DNA from: Streptomyces sp. SAI-127
GTDB taxonomy: Bacteria; Actinomycetota; Actinomycetes; Streptomycetales; Streptomycetaceae
Assembly (NCBI RefSeq): GCF_029894425.1
Contig: NZ_JARXYJ010000002.1
Location: 1 to 64,000 of the forward strand
Length of the DNA: 64,000 nucleotides
Reading direction: 5' to 3'
The notes beneath the pieces were generated by a model. That model was not told where the DNA came from. It did no database searches and was given only the letters and a program-made list of their open reading frames with translations. Shown here in pieces: positions 16,314 to 30,365 of this stretch. The number at the start of each line of letters is the position of its first letter. Positions within the stretch are counted from its first letter, which is position 1. A program made the position numbers and the translations under genes.

Positions 16314-17336
16314 ATGAAGGCAGCGGTCGTACGAGCCTTCGGCGAGCCTCTGGTCATCGAGGAGCGCCCGGACCCCGAGCCCGGCCCCGGCCAGGTCCGC
16401 GTCCGGGTCGAGGCCTCCGGGCTGTGTCACACCGACATCCACGCCGCCCGGGGCGACTGGCCCGTCAAGCCGACTTTGCCGTTCGTCCCCGGTCATGAGG
16501 GCGTCGGCCTGGTCGAGGAGCTCGGCCAGGGGGTCACCCACCTGAGCGTGGGGCAGCGGGTCGCCGTGCCCTGGCTGGGCACAGCGTGCGGGCGGTGCGA
16601 ACACTGCCTGTCCGGCTGGGAGACGCTGTGCGAGGGGCAGATCAACACCGGTTACGGCTGTGACGGCGGGTACGCCGAGAAGATGCTGGCCTGGGCCGAC
16701 TTCGCGCAGCCGGTGCCGCACGGCGTCACGGCCTTCGACGCCGCCCCGCTGACCTGCGCGGGTGTGACGACGTACAAGGCGCTCAAGGTTGCCGGTGTGC
16801 GGCCCGCGCAGCTGGTGGCGATCTCCGGCGTCGGCGGCCTCGGTCACCTGGCCGTGCAGTACGCGAAGATCGCCGGGGCGCAGGTCGCGGCGATCGACGT
16901 CACCGACGAGAAGCTGGAACTCGCCGCCGAGCTCGGCGCGGACCTGGTCATCGACGCCCGCAAGGACGATGTGGGCGAGGTGCTCAAGCGGTACGGCGGC
17001 GCGCACGCGGCGATCGCGCTCGCGGTGAACGAGGCCGCTTTCGCGGCGGTCAATTCCGGGCTGCGGCGCGGCGGCAAGCTCGTCATGGTCGCCCTGCCCG
17101 CGCACGGCACGATCCAGGTCCCGATCTTCGACACCGTCCTGAACGGCACGAGCGTGATCGGTTCCATCGTCGGCACCCGGCAGGACCTCGCCGAGGTGTT
17201 CCAGCTGCACGCGGCCGGCCGCACCCGGGTCATCCACGAGACCCGCCCGCTCGCCTCCGTGAACGAGTCCATCGACGACGTCCTGAGCGGCCAGGTCAAG
17301 GCCCGGATCGTCTTCGACCTCGGTGCGGGGCGGTGA
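16314..17336 (+). CDS. adhP: zinc-dependent alcohol dehydrogenase AdhP
   Basis: 340 residues, the usual length of AdhP. Catalytic zinc ligands are in GLCHTDIH and PGHEGVG; the structural zinc site is CGRCEHCLSGWETLC (four Cys). The NAD-binding motif is SGVGGLGHLAVQYAK. The enzyme interconverts primary alcohols and aldehydes with NAD(H) and can regenerate NAD+ when respiration is limited. ATG 16314 is preceded by AGGAG; its stop overlaps the start of the next stress protein by 4 bp, showing translational coupling. Confidence 0.95.
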   Translation: MKAAVVRAFGEPLVIEERPDPEPGPGQVRVRVEASGLCHTDIHAARGDWPVKPTLPFVPGHEGVGLVEELGQGVTHLSVGQRVAVPWLGTACGRCEHCLSGWETLCEGQINTGYGCDGGYAEKMLAWADFAQPVPHGVTAFDAAPLTCAGVTTYKALKVAGVRPAQLVAISGVGGLGHLAVQYAKIAGAQVAAIDVTDEKLELAAELGADLVIDARKDDVGEVLKRYGGAHAAIALAVNEAAFAAVNSGLRRGGKLVMVALPAHGTIQVPIFDTVLNGTSVIGSIVGTRQDLAEVFQLHAAGRTRVIHETRPLASVNESIDDVLSGQVKARIVFDLGAGR

Positions 17337-18220
17337 GCGCGATGTCGATGGATCTCCCGGTGGTCGTCGGTGTCGACGGCTCCGAGCCCAGCCTGCGGGC
17401 CGTCGACTGGGCCGCCGACGAGGCCGCCCTGCGCGGACTGCCGCTGCGGCTGGTGTACGCCTCGCTGTGGGAGCGGTACGAGGGCGAGGCGCTCGCCGAG
17501 GATCTGGACAAGCCGTCCGAACAGGTGCGGGCCGAGGACATCGTGGCGGCCGCCGCCCGGCGAGCCTCCCTGCGTCGGGCCGACGTGAGGATCTCCACCG
17601 AGGTGCTGCCCGAGGAACCCGAGTACGTGCTGGTGAGGGAGAGTCGGAACGCCGCCCTGCTGGTGACGGGCACCCGGGGCCGCGGCGGCCTCGCCGATGC
17701 CTTGCTGGGTTCCGTGAGCCTGACCGTGGCCGGGCACGCGCACTGCCCGATGGTCGTGGTGCGCGGCGATCAGGACGACCGCGCCCGCCCCGGAGGGCAC
17801 GGCCGCGTCGTCGTCGGCGTCGGCGACACGCCGGCCGCCCCGGAGACGATGCGCTTCGCCTTCGAGGAGGCGCGGCGACGGGGCGCCGTACTCGAGGTTG
17901 TACGGGCCTGGCGGTGCCCCGCGCACGAGACCACGGACCACCCGCTGCTCGCCGGTGAACCCGCCCGGCTGCACGAGCAGCAAGCGGTGGACGCCCTGGA
18001 AGCGGCGCTCAAGGAGGCGCCCGACGACGTCGTGGTGCGTCGGCGCACCGTGGAGGGCCACGCCCGGACCGTTCTGGTGGGGGCCTCGCGCGATGCCGAT
18101 CTACTGATCCTCGGGGCCAGGCGCCGCCCGCGGCACTTCGGGCTCCAGCTGGGCCGCGTGGCCCATGGGGTACTGCACCACTCCGACTGCCCGGTCGCCG
18201 TCGTGCCCGAACCGGTGTGA
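17333..18220 (+). CDS. universal stress protein, tandem UspA domains
   Basis: 295 residues, two Usp domains (about 8-142 and 158-292): VVVGVDGSEPSLRAVDWAAD with TGTRGRGGLADALLGSVSLT, and VVVGVGDTPAAPETMRFAFE with LGARRRPRHFGLQLGRVAHG. The ATP-binding loop in the first domain fits G-2x-G-9x-G; the second is degenerate. Co-transcribed with adhP (GTG 17333 overlaps its stop; ATG 17342 is an alternative start). Part of the dormancy-type island. Confidence 0.92.
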   Translation: MSAMSMDLPVVVGVDGSEPSLRAVDWAADEAALRGLPLRLVYASLWERYEGEALAEDLDKPSEQVRAEDIVAAAARRASLRRADVRISTEVLPEEPEYVLVRESRNAALLVTGTRGRGGLADALLGSVSLTVAGHAHCPMVVVRGDQDDRARPGGHGRVVVGVGDTPAAPETMRFAFEEARRRGAVLEVVRAWRCPAHETTDHPLLAGEPARLHEQQAVDALEAALKEAPDDVVVRRRTVEGHARTVLVGASRDADLLILGARRRPRHFGLQLGRVAHGVLHHSDCPVAVVPEPV

Positions 18221-18261
18221 CGATGGTGATCGTGGCGACGGAGACCGTGGTGACCGGCTGC

Positions 18262-19065
18262 TCAAAGACTCGCCGCGTGGTCGGGGACGAAGGTCTGCAG
18301 ATCGCGCGGCGGGCGCTCGTAGCCGGTCGACTCCGGGCGCACCGGCAGCTCCAGCACCGGCGGCGGCACATCGTGGTAGGGCAGCGAACCCAGCAGGTGG
18401 GCGATCATGTTCAGCCGTGCCCGCCGCTTGTCGTCGCTCTCCACGACGTACCACGGTGCCTCGGAGATGTCGGTGTGCACCATCATCGCGTCCTTGGCCC
18501 GCGAGTACGCCTCCCAGTGGGTGATCGACTCCAGGTCCATCGGCGAGAGCTTCCAGCGCCGCAGCGGATCCTCCAGCCGCTTGCGGAACCGCTCCTGCTG
18601 CTCGGTGTCGCTCACCGAGAACCAGTACTTGCGCAGCACGATCCCCGCTTCGACCAGCATCCGTTCGAATATCGGGCATTGCCTCAGGAAGAGCTGGTAC
18701 TCCTCCTTCGTGCAGAAGCCCATCACATGCTCGACCCCGGCCCGGTTGTACCAGGACCGGTCGAACAGCACGATCTCTCCGGCGGCCGGCAGATGCTCGA
18801 CGTACCGCTGGAAGTACCACTGGCTGCGCTCGCGCTCGGTCGGCTTGGGGAGCGCCGCGATCCGGGCGACGCGGGGGTTGAGATGCTCGGCGACCCGCTT
18901 GATGGTGCCGCCCTTGCCCGCCGCGTCCCGCCCCTCGAAGACGACGACCACCCGGGCGCCCTCGGCCCGCACCCACTCCTGGAGCCTCACCAACTCCGTC
19001 TGAAGACGCAGCAGTTCCTTCTCGTACGACTTGCGCGGCACCCTCGCCGCGGCCTTGCCGGCCAT
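18262..19065 (-). CDS. ppk2: polyphosphate kinase 2
   Basis: 267 residues, single-domain PPK2. Walker [10 protein letters not shown] at 45-53, Walker [21 protein letters not shown] with Asp102, and the lid region [18 protein letters not shown]2 moves phosphate between polyphosphate and nucleoside diphosphates (mainly making GTP/ATP from polyphosphate). ATG 19065 is preceded by GGTGGAGG; a longer frame to 19119 adds 18 residues without family support. Divergent from phosphoketolase with 41 bp between starts. The pairing with phosphoketolase and stress proteins points to energy supply under low oxygen. Confidence 0.94.
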   Translation of the reverse strand: MAGKAAARVPRKSYEKELLRLQTELVRLQEWVRAEGARVVVVFEGRDAAGKGGTIKRVAEHLNPRVARIAALPKPTERERSQWYFQRYVEHLPAAGEIVLFDRSWYNRAGVEHVMGFCTKEEYQLFLRQCPIFERMLVEAGIVLRKYWFSVSDTEQQERFRKRLEDPLRRWKLSPMDLESITHWEAYSRAKDAMMVHTDISEAPWYVVESDDKRRARLNMIAHLLGSLPYHDVPPPVLELPVRPESTGYERPPRDLQTFVPDHAASL

Positions 19066-19106
19066 GCCGCCTCCACCGCCCGATGACCTACTCACGGAGC
19101 CATCCC

Positions 19107-21500
19107 ATGTCCGAGGCACAACGCGTCGAACACCAGGACGCCACCGTACTTTCCGACGACGAGCTGCGCACCCTGGACGCCCACTGGCGGGCCGCCAACT
19201 ACCTGGCCGTCGGGCAGATCTACCTGCTGGCCAACCCGCTGCTGACCGAGCCCCTGAAACCGGAACACATCAAGCCCCGGCTGCTCGGCCACTGGGGCAC
19301 CTCGCCCGGACTGAACCTCGTCCACACCCACCTCAACCGTGTGATCAAGGCGCGCGGGCTGGACGCGCTGTGCGTGTGGGGGCCGGGGCACGGCGGGCCG
19401 TCGGTCCTCGCCAACTCCTGGCTGGAGGGCAGCTACAGCGAGACCTACCCGGACGTGCCGCGCGACGGGCAGGGGATGGAGCGGCTGTTCCGGCAGTTCT
19501 CCTTCCCCGGCGGGGTACCGAGCCATGTGGCGCCGGAGACTCCGGGGTCGATCCATGAGGGCGGTGAGCTCGGCTACTCCCTCTCGCACGCCTACGGTGC
19601 GGCCTTCGACAACCCGGACCTGCTGGTCGCCTGTGTGATCGGCGACGGGGAGGCGGAGACCGGGCCGCTCGCCGCCGCCTGGCACTCCAACAAGTTCCTC
19701 GACCCGGTACACGACGGCGCGGTCCTGCCGATCCTCCACCTCAACGGCTACAAGATCGCGAATCCGACGGTGCTGGCCCGCCTCCCGGAGGCCGAACTCG
19801 ACGCGCTGCTGCGCGGCTACGGCCACGACCCGATCCACGTCACCGGCGACGACCCGATGGCCGTCCACCGTGCCATGGCCCACGCCTTCGACCAGGCCCT
19901 GGACCGGATCGAGATGATGCAGCGGACGGCCCGCGAGGACGGCGTGAGCGAGCGGGTGCACTGGCCCGTCATCGTGCTGCGCACGCCCAAGGGCTGGACC
20001 GGCCCGGCCGAGGTGGACGGTGTCCCCGTCGAGGGCACCTGGCGCGCCCACCAGGTTCCGCTGGCGGGCGTACGCGAAAACCCCGAGCACCTGCGGCAGT
20101 TGGAGGCCTGGCTGCGGTCGTACCACCCGCAGCAGCTCTTCGACACCGACGGCCGCCCCGTGGCGGACGTCCTCGCCTGCGTGCCGGAGGGCAAAAAGCG
20201 CCTCGGCTCCAGTCCGCACGCCAACGGCGGCCTGCTCGTACGCGACCTGCCCGTCCCGGATCTCGACCGCTTCGCCGTACCCGTCGACAAGCCGGGCACC
20301 ACCCTGCACGAGCCGACCCGGGTCCTCGGCGACCTCCTCGAACAGGTCATGCACGACACCTCGTCCCGCCGGGACTTCCGGGTCGTCGGCCCCGACGAGA
20401 CCGCCTCCAACCGCCTCCAGGCCGTCTTCAACGCCAGCGGCAAGGCCTGGCAGGCCGAGCTGCTCCCGGTCGACGAACACCTCGAACGGCACGGCCGGGT
20501 GATGGAGATCCTCTCCGAACACACCTGCCAGGGCTGGCTGGAGGGCTATCTGCTGACCGGTCGGCACGGGCTGTTCTCCTGCTACGAGGCGTTCGTGCAC
20601 ATCGTCGACTCGATGGTCAACCAGCACATCAAGTGGCTGAAGACATCACGGGAGTTGGCCTGGCGCGCTCCGATCGCCTCCCTCAACTACCTGCTGACCT
20701 CGCACGTCTGGCGCCAGGACCACAACGGCTTCTCCCACCAGGACCCCGGTTTCGTCGACCACGTCCTCAACAAGAGCCCCGAGGTCGTCCGCGTCTATCT
20801 GCCGCCGGACGCCAACACCCTGCTCTCCGTCGCGGATCACGTGCTGCGCAGCCGCGACTACGTCAATGTCGTCGTCGCCGGCAAGCAGCCCTGCTTCGAC
20901 TGGCTGTCCATGGACCAGGCCCGCGCCCACTGCGCCCGCGGGGCCGGGATCTGGGACTGGGCGGGCACCGAGGACGGCTCCCGCGAACCCGACGCCGTCC
21001 TGGCTTGCGCCGGTGACGTACCCACCCTGGAGGTGCTGGCCGCCGCGCAGCTGCTGCGCCGTCATCTGCCGGACCTCGCCGTCCGCGTGGTCAACGTCGT
21101 CGACATGACCCGGCTGCTGCCCCGCGAGGAACACCCGCACGGGATGAGCGACTTCGAGTACGACGGCCTGTTCACCACCGACAAGCCGGTGATCTTCGCC
21201 TACCACGGCTACCCCTGGCTCATCCACCGCCTCAGCTACCGCCGCATCGGCCACAAGAACCTGCATGTGCGCGGCTACAAGGAGTCCGGCACGACGACCA
21301 CCCCCTTCGACATGGTGGTCCGCAACGACCTCGACCGCTACCGCCTGGTCATGGACGTCATCGACCGCGTCCCCGGCCTCGCCGTCCGCGCCGCCGCCGT
21401 ACGGCAGGAGATGGCCGACGCCCGCACCCGCCACCACGCCTGGATCCGCGAGTACGGCACCGACCTGCCTGAGGTCGCCGACTGGACCTGGAACGCTTGA
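19107..21500 (+). CDS. xfp: phosphoketolase
   Basis: 797 residues, full-length xylulose-5-phosphate/fructose-6-phosphate phosphoketolase. Seen: [40 protein letters not shown], the thiamine-diphosphate motif [10 protein letters not shown] followed by the [11 protein letters not shown] region, and the C-terminal domain [20 protein letters not shown]. It splits sugar phosphates with inorganic phosphate into acetyl phosphate plus triose or tetrose phosphate, giving ATP without respiration. ATG 19107 has GGAG upstream. Divergent from ppk2. In Streptomyces the same pair sits in the OsdR-controlled region. Confidence 0.96.
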   Translation: MSEAQRVEHQDATVLSDDELRTLDAHWRAANYLAVGQIYLLANPLLTEPLKPEHIKPRLLGHWGTSPGLNLVHTHLNRVIKARGLDALCVWGPGHGGPSVLANSWLEGSYSETYPDVPRDGQGMERLFRQFSFPGGVPSHVAPETPGSIHEGGELGYSLSHAYGAAFDNPDLLVACVIGDGEAETGPLAAAWHSNKFLDPVHDGAVLPILHLNGYKIANPTVLARLPEAELDALLRGYGHDPIHVTGDDPMAVHRAMAHAFDQALDRIEMMQRTAREDGVSERVHWPVIVLRTPKGWTGPAEVDGVPVEGTWRAHQVPLAGVRENPEHLRQLEAWLRSYHPQQLFDTDGRPVADVLACVPEGKKRLGSSPHANGGLLVRDLPVPDLDRFAVPVDKPGTTLHEPTRVLGDLLEQVMHDTSSRRDFRVVGPDETASNRLQAVFNASGKAWQAELLPVDEHLERHGRVMEILSEHTCQGWLEGYLLTGRHGLFSCYEAFVHIVDSMVNQHIKWLKTSRELAWRAPIASLNYLLTSHVWRQDHNGFSHQDPGFVDHVLNKSPEVVRVYLPPDANTLLSVADHVLRSRDYVNVVVAGKQPCFDWLSMDQARAHCARGAGIWDWAGTEDGSREPDAVLACAGDVPTLEVLAAAQLLRRHLPDLAVRVVNVVDMTRLLPREEHPHGMSDFEYDGLFTTDKPVIFAYHGYPWLIHRLSYRRIGHKNLHVRGYKESGTTTTPFDMVVRNDLDRYRLVMDVIDRVPGLAVRAAAVRQEMADARTRHHAWIREYGTDLPEVADWTWNA

Positions 21501-21526
21501 ACACCCTCACTCGCCCCCCACTCCGC

Positions 21527-23763
<2,237 letters not shown>

Positions 23764-26637
23764 GCCCGGGTCGGCCCCCGGTGTGCCGATCGCGCGAGGT
23801 ATCTGTTTGCGAGAGGTGACGCCGAGCTTGCGGAACACCTTGTTCATATGGAACTCCACGGTGGACGTGGTCACGAACAACCGCGTCGCGATCTCCACGT
23901 TCGTCAGCCCCGAAGCGGCCATGGAGGCCACCTGCCGTTCCCGGGGCGTCAGATCGAACCTGGTCTCCTCCGTCCGCCTGCGGGCCGTCTCGCCGGTGGC
24001 CAGCAACTCGATCCGGGCCCGCTCGGCGTACGGCACCGCGCCGAAGGCGTCGAAGCTCTCGTACGCGGCACGCAGCTGTGCCCTGGCATCGGCACGCCGC
24101 TTGCCCCGGCGCAGCCACTCACCGAACAGCAGCCGGGACCGAGCCTGCTCAAGGGCTACCGGAACCTGGCCCAGCAGTTCGACCGACTCCTCGTAGAACT
24201 TCTCGGCTTCGTCGCCGTCGGCGGTCAGCGCCCGGCCGAGGGCCAGGGTGCCCAGGGCCCAGGGCGTACCGGCGAGTGGGGCGCGTTCCTCCAGCCGGGC
24301 CATGGCCTCACCGGCCCCGGCTCGGTCGCCGGTGCGCACACAGGCCTCCACGAGCAGCGGGAGGACAAGACTGCCGCAGGCCAAGGGGTCCTCCTCGAAA
24401 ACCGCCCGCGCGTGCCCCATCGCCTGCCGGTAGCGGCCCTGCCCCAGCTCGAACAGGGTCAGTGCGTGCTGCGCCAGGAGCTGGAGCAGGCCGTGGCCGA
24501 TGCTCCTCATCTCCGCCGTCCGGCGCACCGCTGACCGCAATTCCGCCTCCCTGCCGGTCAGGGCGAAGAGATGGAGCCGGTTGATGTCTCCGCCGCCGCG
24601 GAAGCCGGTGTCGGCCGCTATGTCCTCGAACTCGGCGTAACGGACCTCCGCCTCCGCGAACCGTCCGTCCCAGAGTTCGCAGCGCGCCTCCACGAGCAGC
24701 GTCATGCCCAGCGCGTACAGCGCGCCGGCATCGCGGTCCGCCGCCGCCAGACGGCCGGAGATGTCGCGCTCGGCCCGGACGTCCCACCGATCGTCGCAGG
24801 CCATGGACAGCATCACCGCGAACGGACTGTTCGCGTCCCCGATCTCGCCGGCGTTCCGCAGCCGGTCCAGAGCGGTGCGCAGCGCGGGCGCGCCGTGTTC
24901 GTAGCCCCCGGCCACGCGCCGGGCCAGACCCTCCATCAGCAGGTCACGGCCGTACGCGACGGTGTCCGGACGGTGCCGGGCGGCGGCAACGGCCGCCGCG
25001 ACCTCGGTCAACGACGTGCCCTGCGTACGGCCGTGGGCGACCAGCGCGGCGTGCAGCGCCTCACAGAGCAGCTCCCAGGTCAGCCGTGGGTCCTGCGGAC
25101 CGAGCCCGGTCACGGCGTCCATCAGCATCGCGGGGACATCGGCGACGACGACTCCGAACATCTGCGCGGTCGCCCGTATTCGCAGCTCGCGCGTGCGCAT
25201 CACCGGGCCACGGATGTCGGCGCCGGCCAGGTCCAGCGCGGTCCGTGCCGCCGACGCGTCGCCCGAGATCAGATGGGCCTGCGCTGCGTCGAGCAGCCGC
25301 TCGGCCCGCTTGCCCGGGTCACCGGTGAAGTCGGCGGCACGCGAGAGGAACAGCGCCTGCTGGGCGTGACCGCCGCGGGAGCGGGCTCGCTCGGAGGCGG
25401 CCTCCAGATCGTCGGCGACCTGGTCGTCCACGCCCTCGCAGGTGGCTTCGGCCCGGTGCCAGGCACGGCGGTCGGCGTCCCGTACGGCGTCGCAGGCGGC
25501 GGCCAGTGCCGCATGGGTGCGGCGGCGCTCTGCGGGTTCGGCGCCGGCGTACACCGCGGAGCGGATCAGAGGATGCCGGAAGGCCGTCGGCATGCCCCGG
25601 CCGAGAACACCCGCGACGACCGCCGGCTCGACGGCGCGGGCCGACAGGCCGAGCCTCCCGGCCGCCCGCCACATCATGCCCATGTCTCCCGAGGGAGCCG
25701 CCGCGAGCAGCAGCAACAGGGCTTCGGTCTCCGGCGGCAGGGCTCGGACGAGGCGCTGGAAGTGGTCCTTCAGCAGGTGGCCCACCGGCAGCGGTTCGGG
25801 CAACGGGGCGACACCGGACAGTTGCTCGGCAGCGAGGGCGTCGGCCAGTTCCAGCAGCGCGAGCGGATTGCCGCCGGTGCCGGCGACGATCCGGTCGGCC
25901 ACGGCCGGGTCGACCCGCCGGGTGCCGTAGGAGAGCAGGATCTTGGCCTCGGACTCGGGCAGGCCGGTCACGGCGTGCGCGTCCAGCGCCTCGAACAGGC
26001 CCGCGCCGCCGAGGGCGTCGCGGACGGCGATGATCAGGCCCAGGGAGTCGGCATGCAGTCGGCGAGCGGCGAACGCGAGGGCCTCGGCCGACTCCCGGTC
26101 CAGCCACTGCGCGTCGTCCACCAGGAAGAGCAGTGGCTGATCGGCGGCGACCTCGGACAGCAGGGTGAGCGTCGCGAGCCCGACCAGGTAGCGGTCCGCG
26201 GGCGACCCCTTCGCCAGGCCCAGAGCCGCGTTCAGTGCGGCCCCCTGCGGCTCGGGCAGCCGGGCCGCCCGGTTCAGGAACGGCCGCAGCAGCCGGTGCA
26301 GGGCGCCGAAGCCGAGACCGGTCTCCTGCTCGACCGCGGTCAGGCGGACCACGCGCAGATCCGTGGCCCGGGCCGCGGCGTGGTCCAGCAGCCGGGTCTT
26401 GCCGATTCCGGGTTCGCCGGTCAGGACCAGGGCTCCGCTCAGGCCGTCGCGTACGGCGTCGAGGAGCCGTCCTATGACCTCCCGTTCCGCGTGACGGCCG
26501 ACCATGGCCGGGGACCGTCCGGATGCCTGCTGGACGCCGTTCCACACCATGGGACCGCTCCCCCCGACTCGTCGAGACCCTGCAGGGGGAACGCTAGGAG
26601 CGCCGCACGGCCGGCAGCGAGCGTCATGTGACGGTGG

Positions 26638-29352
26638 TCAGGACAGTGCGCTGACCACTGTGCGCAGCTCGGCGCGCGAGACCACGCCCAGCTTGGGGAA
26701 GATCCGGTGGAGATGCGAGCTGACGGTCCGGTGCGACAGGTAGAGCCGCTGGCCTATCTCGCGGTTGGTCAACCCGTCGGCGGCGAGCTGGACGATCTGC
26801 AGCTCGTGGGCGGTCAGCTGGTCACGGGCGTCCGGGGCCCGGCGGCGGCTGGCCTCACCCGCGGCCCGCAGTTCCCGGCGGGCCTTCTCCCCCCACGGGA
26901 TCGCGCCGAGCGCGTCGAACATGTCGCGGGCCGCCCGGAGGTGGTCGCGGGACTCGACACTGCGCCGACGGCGCCGGAGCCACTCGCCATAGGCCAGGTG
27001 GGTCCGGGCCCTGATCAGTGGCCACGCGCTGAGATCGGCGCCCAACGCGGCCGTGAAGAGCGGGTCGGCGTCCTCATCGGAGGCCAGCAGGGCCCGGGCC
27101 AGCCGCAGGTCGGCGTGCAGTACCGGCGCGGGGGTCACCACGGCGACCTCTTCCAGCTCGGTCACGATCGGGAGCACGGCCTCCAGGCGCCCGCAGTGCG
27201 TCGCCGCGTCCACGAGGTCGCCTACGGTGGTCAGCCGCAGGGCGACCTGGAAGGCGGGGTCCGCCGGATCGTGAAGCCGGCGGAAGTGACCGAAGGCCTC
27301 CTCGAACCGCCCGGCGCCCAACGCGGCCAGCCCGCGCGCCATCGTCGCGGTGGCCAGCACCGGACGCGCCCCGGCCGGAAGCCCGATCTCCTCCGCCTCC
27401 TCGGCCAGTTGCAGGGCGGAATCCACCTCGCCCCGCACCGCGGCCAGCTTGGCCGCGGTGGCGGTCATCAACGCGTACATCATCGTCTGGCTGGTCTCGC
27501 GCGCCAGCCTTCGTGATTCCTCGGTCGCGGCGATCGCCGCACCGAGGTCGCCCACCACCAGGGCGCTCCACGCGTCCGCACCGACCGTACGGGCCAACAG
27601 CCCCAGCCGTCCCTGGACACGCAGCGGCGCACCGCCGGCCGCCGAGAACACCCGGGCCAGGTCGTAGCCGCCGACGAGCAGCGAGGCGGTGCTGAGCATG
27701 CGGTAGGCGCGGCCGTCGTCACCTTCTTTCAACGCGACGTGCCGGGCACGGTCCAGGACGAAGGCGCCGCGATCGACCGGCGCGGCGTAGGCGCAGATGG
27801 CCAGCCGCCACGGATCGAGTTCGTCCAGCTCCATCCGCTCCACGGCCTGAAGGACCCCGCGGCGTCCCTCCGCCCCCGGTTCGGACCAGAAGCACAGTTG
27901 GGCGGCGCTCCACAGGATCCGCAGCGCCAGCGCGCGGTCCTCCGCTGCCATCTCCTCGGCGAGTGCCGTCAGCGAGACGGCGCCGGACGAGTGGCCGTGC
28001 AGTCCCTCGTCGAAGCCCCCGCGCAGCCAGACGACCGTGGCGTGCTGCCGCCGTGACAGCGGCCCGGTGAGGGCCTGGTCCAGCAACCGGGTCACGGTCT
28101 CGGGCCGGCCGAGCTCGACGGCGAAGTCGGCCGCCCGCAACAGCCGTTCCGCTCGGTGGCCGACGTCCTCGCTGAGTGCGGCGGCCTGCTCGAGGGCCGT
28201 GACAGCCGCCGCGATGCCGCCGCGGCGCGCGGCCCGGTGAGCGGCGTCCTCCAACGCGGCGGCGACCGCCTCCGCCGGGCCGTCGGCCGCGGCCGCCCGA
28301 TGACGTAGTTGTCGGTCCGGCTCCTGATCGAGTACGGCCGAGAGGGCGGCGTGCGCGGCGCGGCGGACACCGCCGGGCATGGTCTGCTGGATCGCCGACC
28401 GCATCAGCGGATGCCCGAAGCGCAGCTCGGTGCCGACGACGTGCACGAGCCGGGTACGCACGGCAGGGTCGAGTTCCGCGGCCGAGGCCGTCGCGCCGGT
28501 CAGCTGCCGGGTCGCGGTGTAGATCTCGGGAAGCGACGGACTGTCGTTGAGAGCAGCGATCCGCAGCAGAGCCCGGGTGATGTCCGGCAGGGTCTCCAGG
28601 CGGTCGGTGAAGGCCCGCTCCAGCCGCTCGGTGAGGGGCAGTTGGGAGACGTGCGGATCCGCCGAGGCGCCGAGGGTGCGTGACAGCTCCGTCAGCGCCA
28701 AGGGGTTCCCGGCCGCCTCGGCCAGCAGTCGGCGATGTGCCGTGGGACGCAGGTCCGGAGCGTGGTCCGCCAGGAGTTCCGCGGCCTGGCCGTCCGTGAG
28801 CGGGGCCAGGGTCACGGAGGTGACTTCGTCGGGGCTCAGACGCGACCGGTAGCCGTCGCGCGCGGCGCCCACCATGACCACCGGCTCCGTGCCGACCCTG
28901 CGCGCCACGAAGGCCAGGACGCCGGCGGTGGCGTCGTCGAGCCACTGGACGTCGTCGGCCAGGACCAGCACCGGAGCGACCGCGGCAGCGTCGGCCAGGA
29001 GGTTGAGAACCGCCAGACCGACCAGGAAGACGTCCGGGACAGCGGCCTCGGCGTGCCCGAGAGCGGTGTCCAGTGCTTGCCGGTGCGGCGCGGCGAGTTC
29101 GGCGGCCCCCGCGGACAACGGGCGGAGAACCAGTTGCAGACCGGCGTAGGGGATGTCGCTCTCGGCTTCGACACCGCTGGTGCGCAGAATCCGGTAGCCG
29201 AGCCTTTCGGCGAGCGTGGCGGTCTCGGCGAGCAACGCCGTCTTCCCGATTCCGGGCGCCCCACGGACCAGCAGCGCGCTCCCGTGGCTCCGCGGATCGG
29301 CAAGCAATCGGCGCAACAGATCCAGCTGATCGTCCCGACCGATGAGCTCCAC
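26638..29352 (-). CDS. LAL-type LuxR family transcriptional regulator
   Basis: 904 residues from GTG 29352 (GGGGGGAAC upstream). Walker A GAPGIGKT (31-38), Walker B VLVLADDVQWLDD, helical repeat region, and a C-terminal HTH (LTAHELQIVQLAADGLTNRE, IGQRLYLSHRTVSSHLHRIF, PKLGVVSRAEL). Same architecture as the next gene (23731-26550) but clearly diverged, so an old duplication or co-recruitment. The SDR/hydrolase pair further upstream on the same strand is a plausible target. Confidence 0.95.
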   Translation of the reverse strand: MELIGRDDQLDLLRRLLADPRSHGSALLVRGAPGIGKTALLAETATLAERLGYRILRTSGVEAESDIPYAGLQLVLRPLSAGAAELAAPHRQALDTALGHAEAAVPDVFLVGLAVLNLLADAAAVAPVLVLADDVQWLDDATAGVLAFVARRVGTEPVVMVGAARDGYRSRLSPDEVTSVTLAPLTDGQAAELLADHAPDLRPTAHRRLLAEAAGNPLALTELSRTLGASADPHVSQLPLTERLERAFTDRLETLPDITRALLRIAALNDSPSLPEIYTATRQLTGATASAAELDPAVRTRLVHVVGTELRFGHPLMRSAIQQTMPGGVRRAAHAALSAVLDQEPDRQLRHRAAAADGPAEAVAAALEDAAHRAARRGGIAAAVTALEQAAALSEDVGHRAERLLRAADFAVELGRPETVTRLLDQALTGPLSRRQHATVVWLRGGFDEGLHGHSSGAVSLTALAEEMAAEDRALALRILWSAAQLCFWSEPGAEGRRGVLQAVERMELDELDPWRLAICAYAAPVDRGAFVLDRARHVALKEGDDGRAYRMLSTASLLVGGYDLARVFSAAGGAPLRVQGRLGLLARTVGADAWSALVVGDLGAAIAATEESRRLARETSQTMMYALMTATAAKLAAVRGEVDSALQLAEEAEEIGLPAGARPVLATATMARGLAALGAGRFEEAFGHFRRLHDPADPAFQVALRLTTVGDLVDAATHCGRLEAVLPIVTELEEVAVVTPAPVLHADLRLARALLASDEDADPLFTAALGADLSAWPLIRARTHLAYGEWLRRRRRSVESRDHLRAARDMFDALGAIPWGEKARRELRAAGEASRRRAPDARDQLTAHELQIVQLAADGLTNREIGQRLYLSHRTVSSHLHRIFPKLGVVSRAELRTVVSALS

Positions 29353-29543
29353 GTTCCCCCCATCAGCCGGGTCCCCGGACTCGGTCTGTCTGGAAGGTCA
29401 GAGTACTGCCCCGAAAAAGGCGGTGTCCGTGCGGCGCTTCGGATCCGCCCCGGGCGCGGTCGGCCACAAGCCCGAAGTCGGTGGCGGGCCCGGCCTCCGC
29501 ACGGTCCGTGGGAGACCTGGCCCGGTGTCAGGGGAGGAGTCCG

Positions 29544-30365
29544 TCAGAGAGCGTCGATCATGCCTCCGTCGATCAGGAAGTCCGCACCGGTGATGTTCCC
29601 CGAGCGCCGGCTCGCCAGGTAGAGCACGAGGTCGGCGACCTCGGCCGGAGTGCTGAACCGCCCGGTGGCCGCCGCCCCGGCGGCGTTGCGTGCGACCTCG
29701 CCCGGATCGACGCCCAGCGACTGCCCGACGGTGTCGGCGACACCGCCCGCGCCCTTCCACAGCGCGGTCTCGACGGGCCCGGGACTCACCGTGTTGACGC
29801 GGACGCCCTCCCGCCCGACCTGCTTGGACAGGGCCTTGCAGAAGTTCGTCAGCGCGGCTTTGGCGGCGCTGTAGTCGATGACCAGGGGATCGGGCAGGCG
29901 GGCGTTGACCGAGGAGACGGTGACGATCCGTCCGTCGCCACTCGCGATCAGGTGAGGCAGTGCGGCACGGGTGGCCCGTACGGCGGCCATGAAGTTGATC
30001 GTGAAGGCCCAGTCCCAGTCGGCGTCGGACACGGCCTGGAAACCGTCCACGCGCGGACGCACCGCGCCGACGTTGTTCACCAGCACGTCGACGCCGCCGT
30101 ACCCGGCGACCGCCTCCGCCACCAGCGCGGGCGGGGCGCCGGGCTCGGTCAGATCCAGCTCCACGACGGTGAGTTCGGCGCCGCCCTTGACCAGGGCGTC
30201 GAGGGCATCGGTACGCCCTCTCGAACCCGCCACGACGCGGGCGCCGGCGCCGAGGAGTGCCTCGACGACCGCCAGTCCGATCCCGCGCCCGGCCCCGGTG
30301 ACCACGGCACTCCGCCCGGCCAGACCGAGGTCGAAGGCTGCGGGCCCGAAGGTGCTCGACGTCAT
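29544..30365 (-). CDS. SDR family oxidoreductase
   Basis: 273 residues, classical SDR. Cofactor motif VTGAGRGIG (about 22-30), NNVGAVRP, and the catalytic Ser-Tyr-Lys in VSSVNAR and DYSAAKAAL; C-terminal ADFLIDGGMIDAL. It should reduce a carbonyl or oxidise a hydroxyl with NAD(P)(H). ATG 30365 overlaps the stop of the upstream alpha/beta hydrolase by 4 bp (ATGA), so the two are translationally coupled and probably act on one substrate. Confidence 0.93.
   Translation of the reverse strand: MTSSTFGPAAFDLGLAGRSAVVTGAGRGIGLAVVEALLGAGARVVAGSRGRTDALDALVKGGAELTVVELDLTEPGAPPALVAEAVAGYGGVDVLVNNVGAVRPRVDGFQAVSDADWDWAFTINFMAAVRATRAALPHLIASGDGRIVTVSSVNARLPDPLVIDYSAAKAALTNFCKALSKQVGREGVRVNTVSPGPVETALWKGAGGVADTVGQSLGVDPGEVARNAAGAAATGRFSTPAEVADLVLYLASRRSGNITGADFLIDGGMIDAL

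Noticed and set aside
19092..20627. 511-codon open frame on the minus strand
   Set aside because: Antisense to phosphoketolase.
24571..26631. 686-codon open frame on the plus strand
   Set aside because: Entirely antisense to the LAL regulator; its translation has no domain pattern and the composition is typical of a GC-rich shadow frame.
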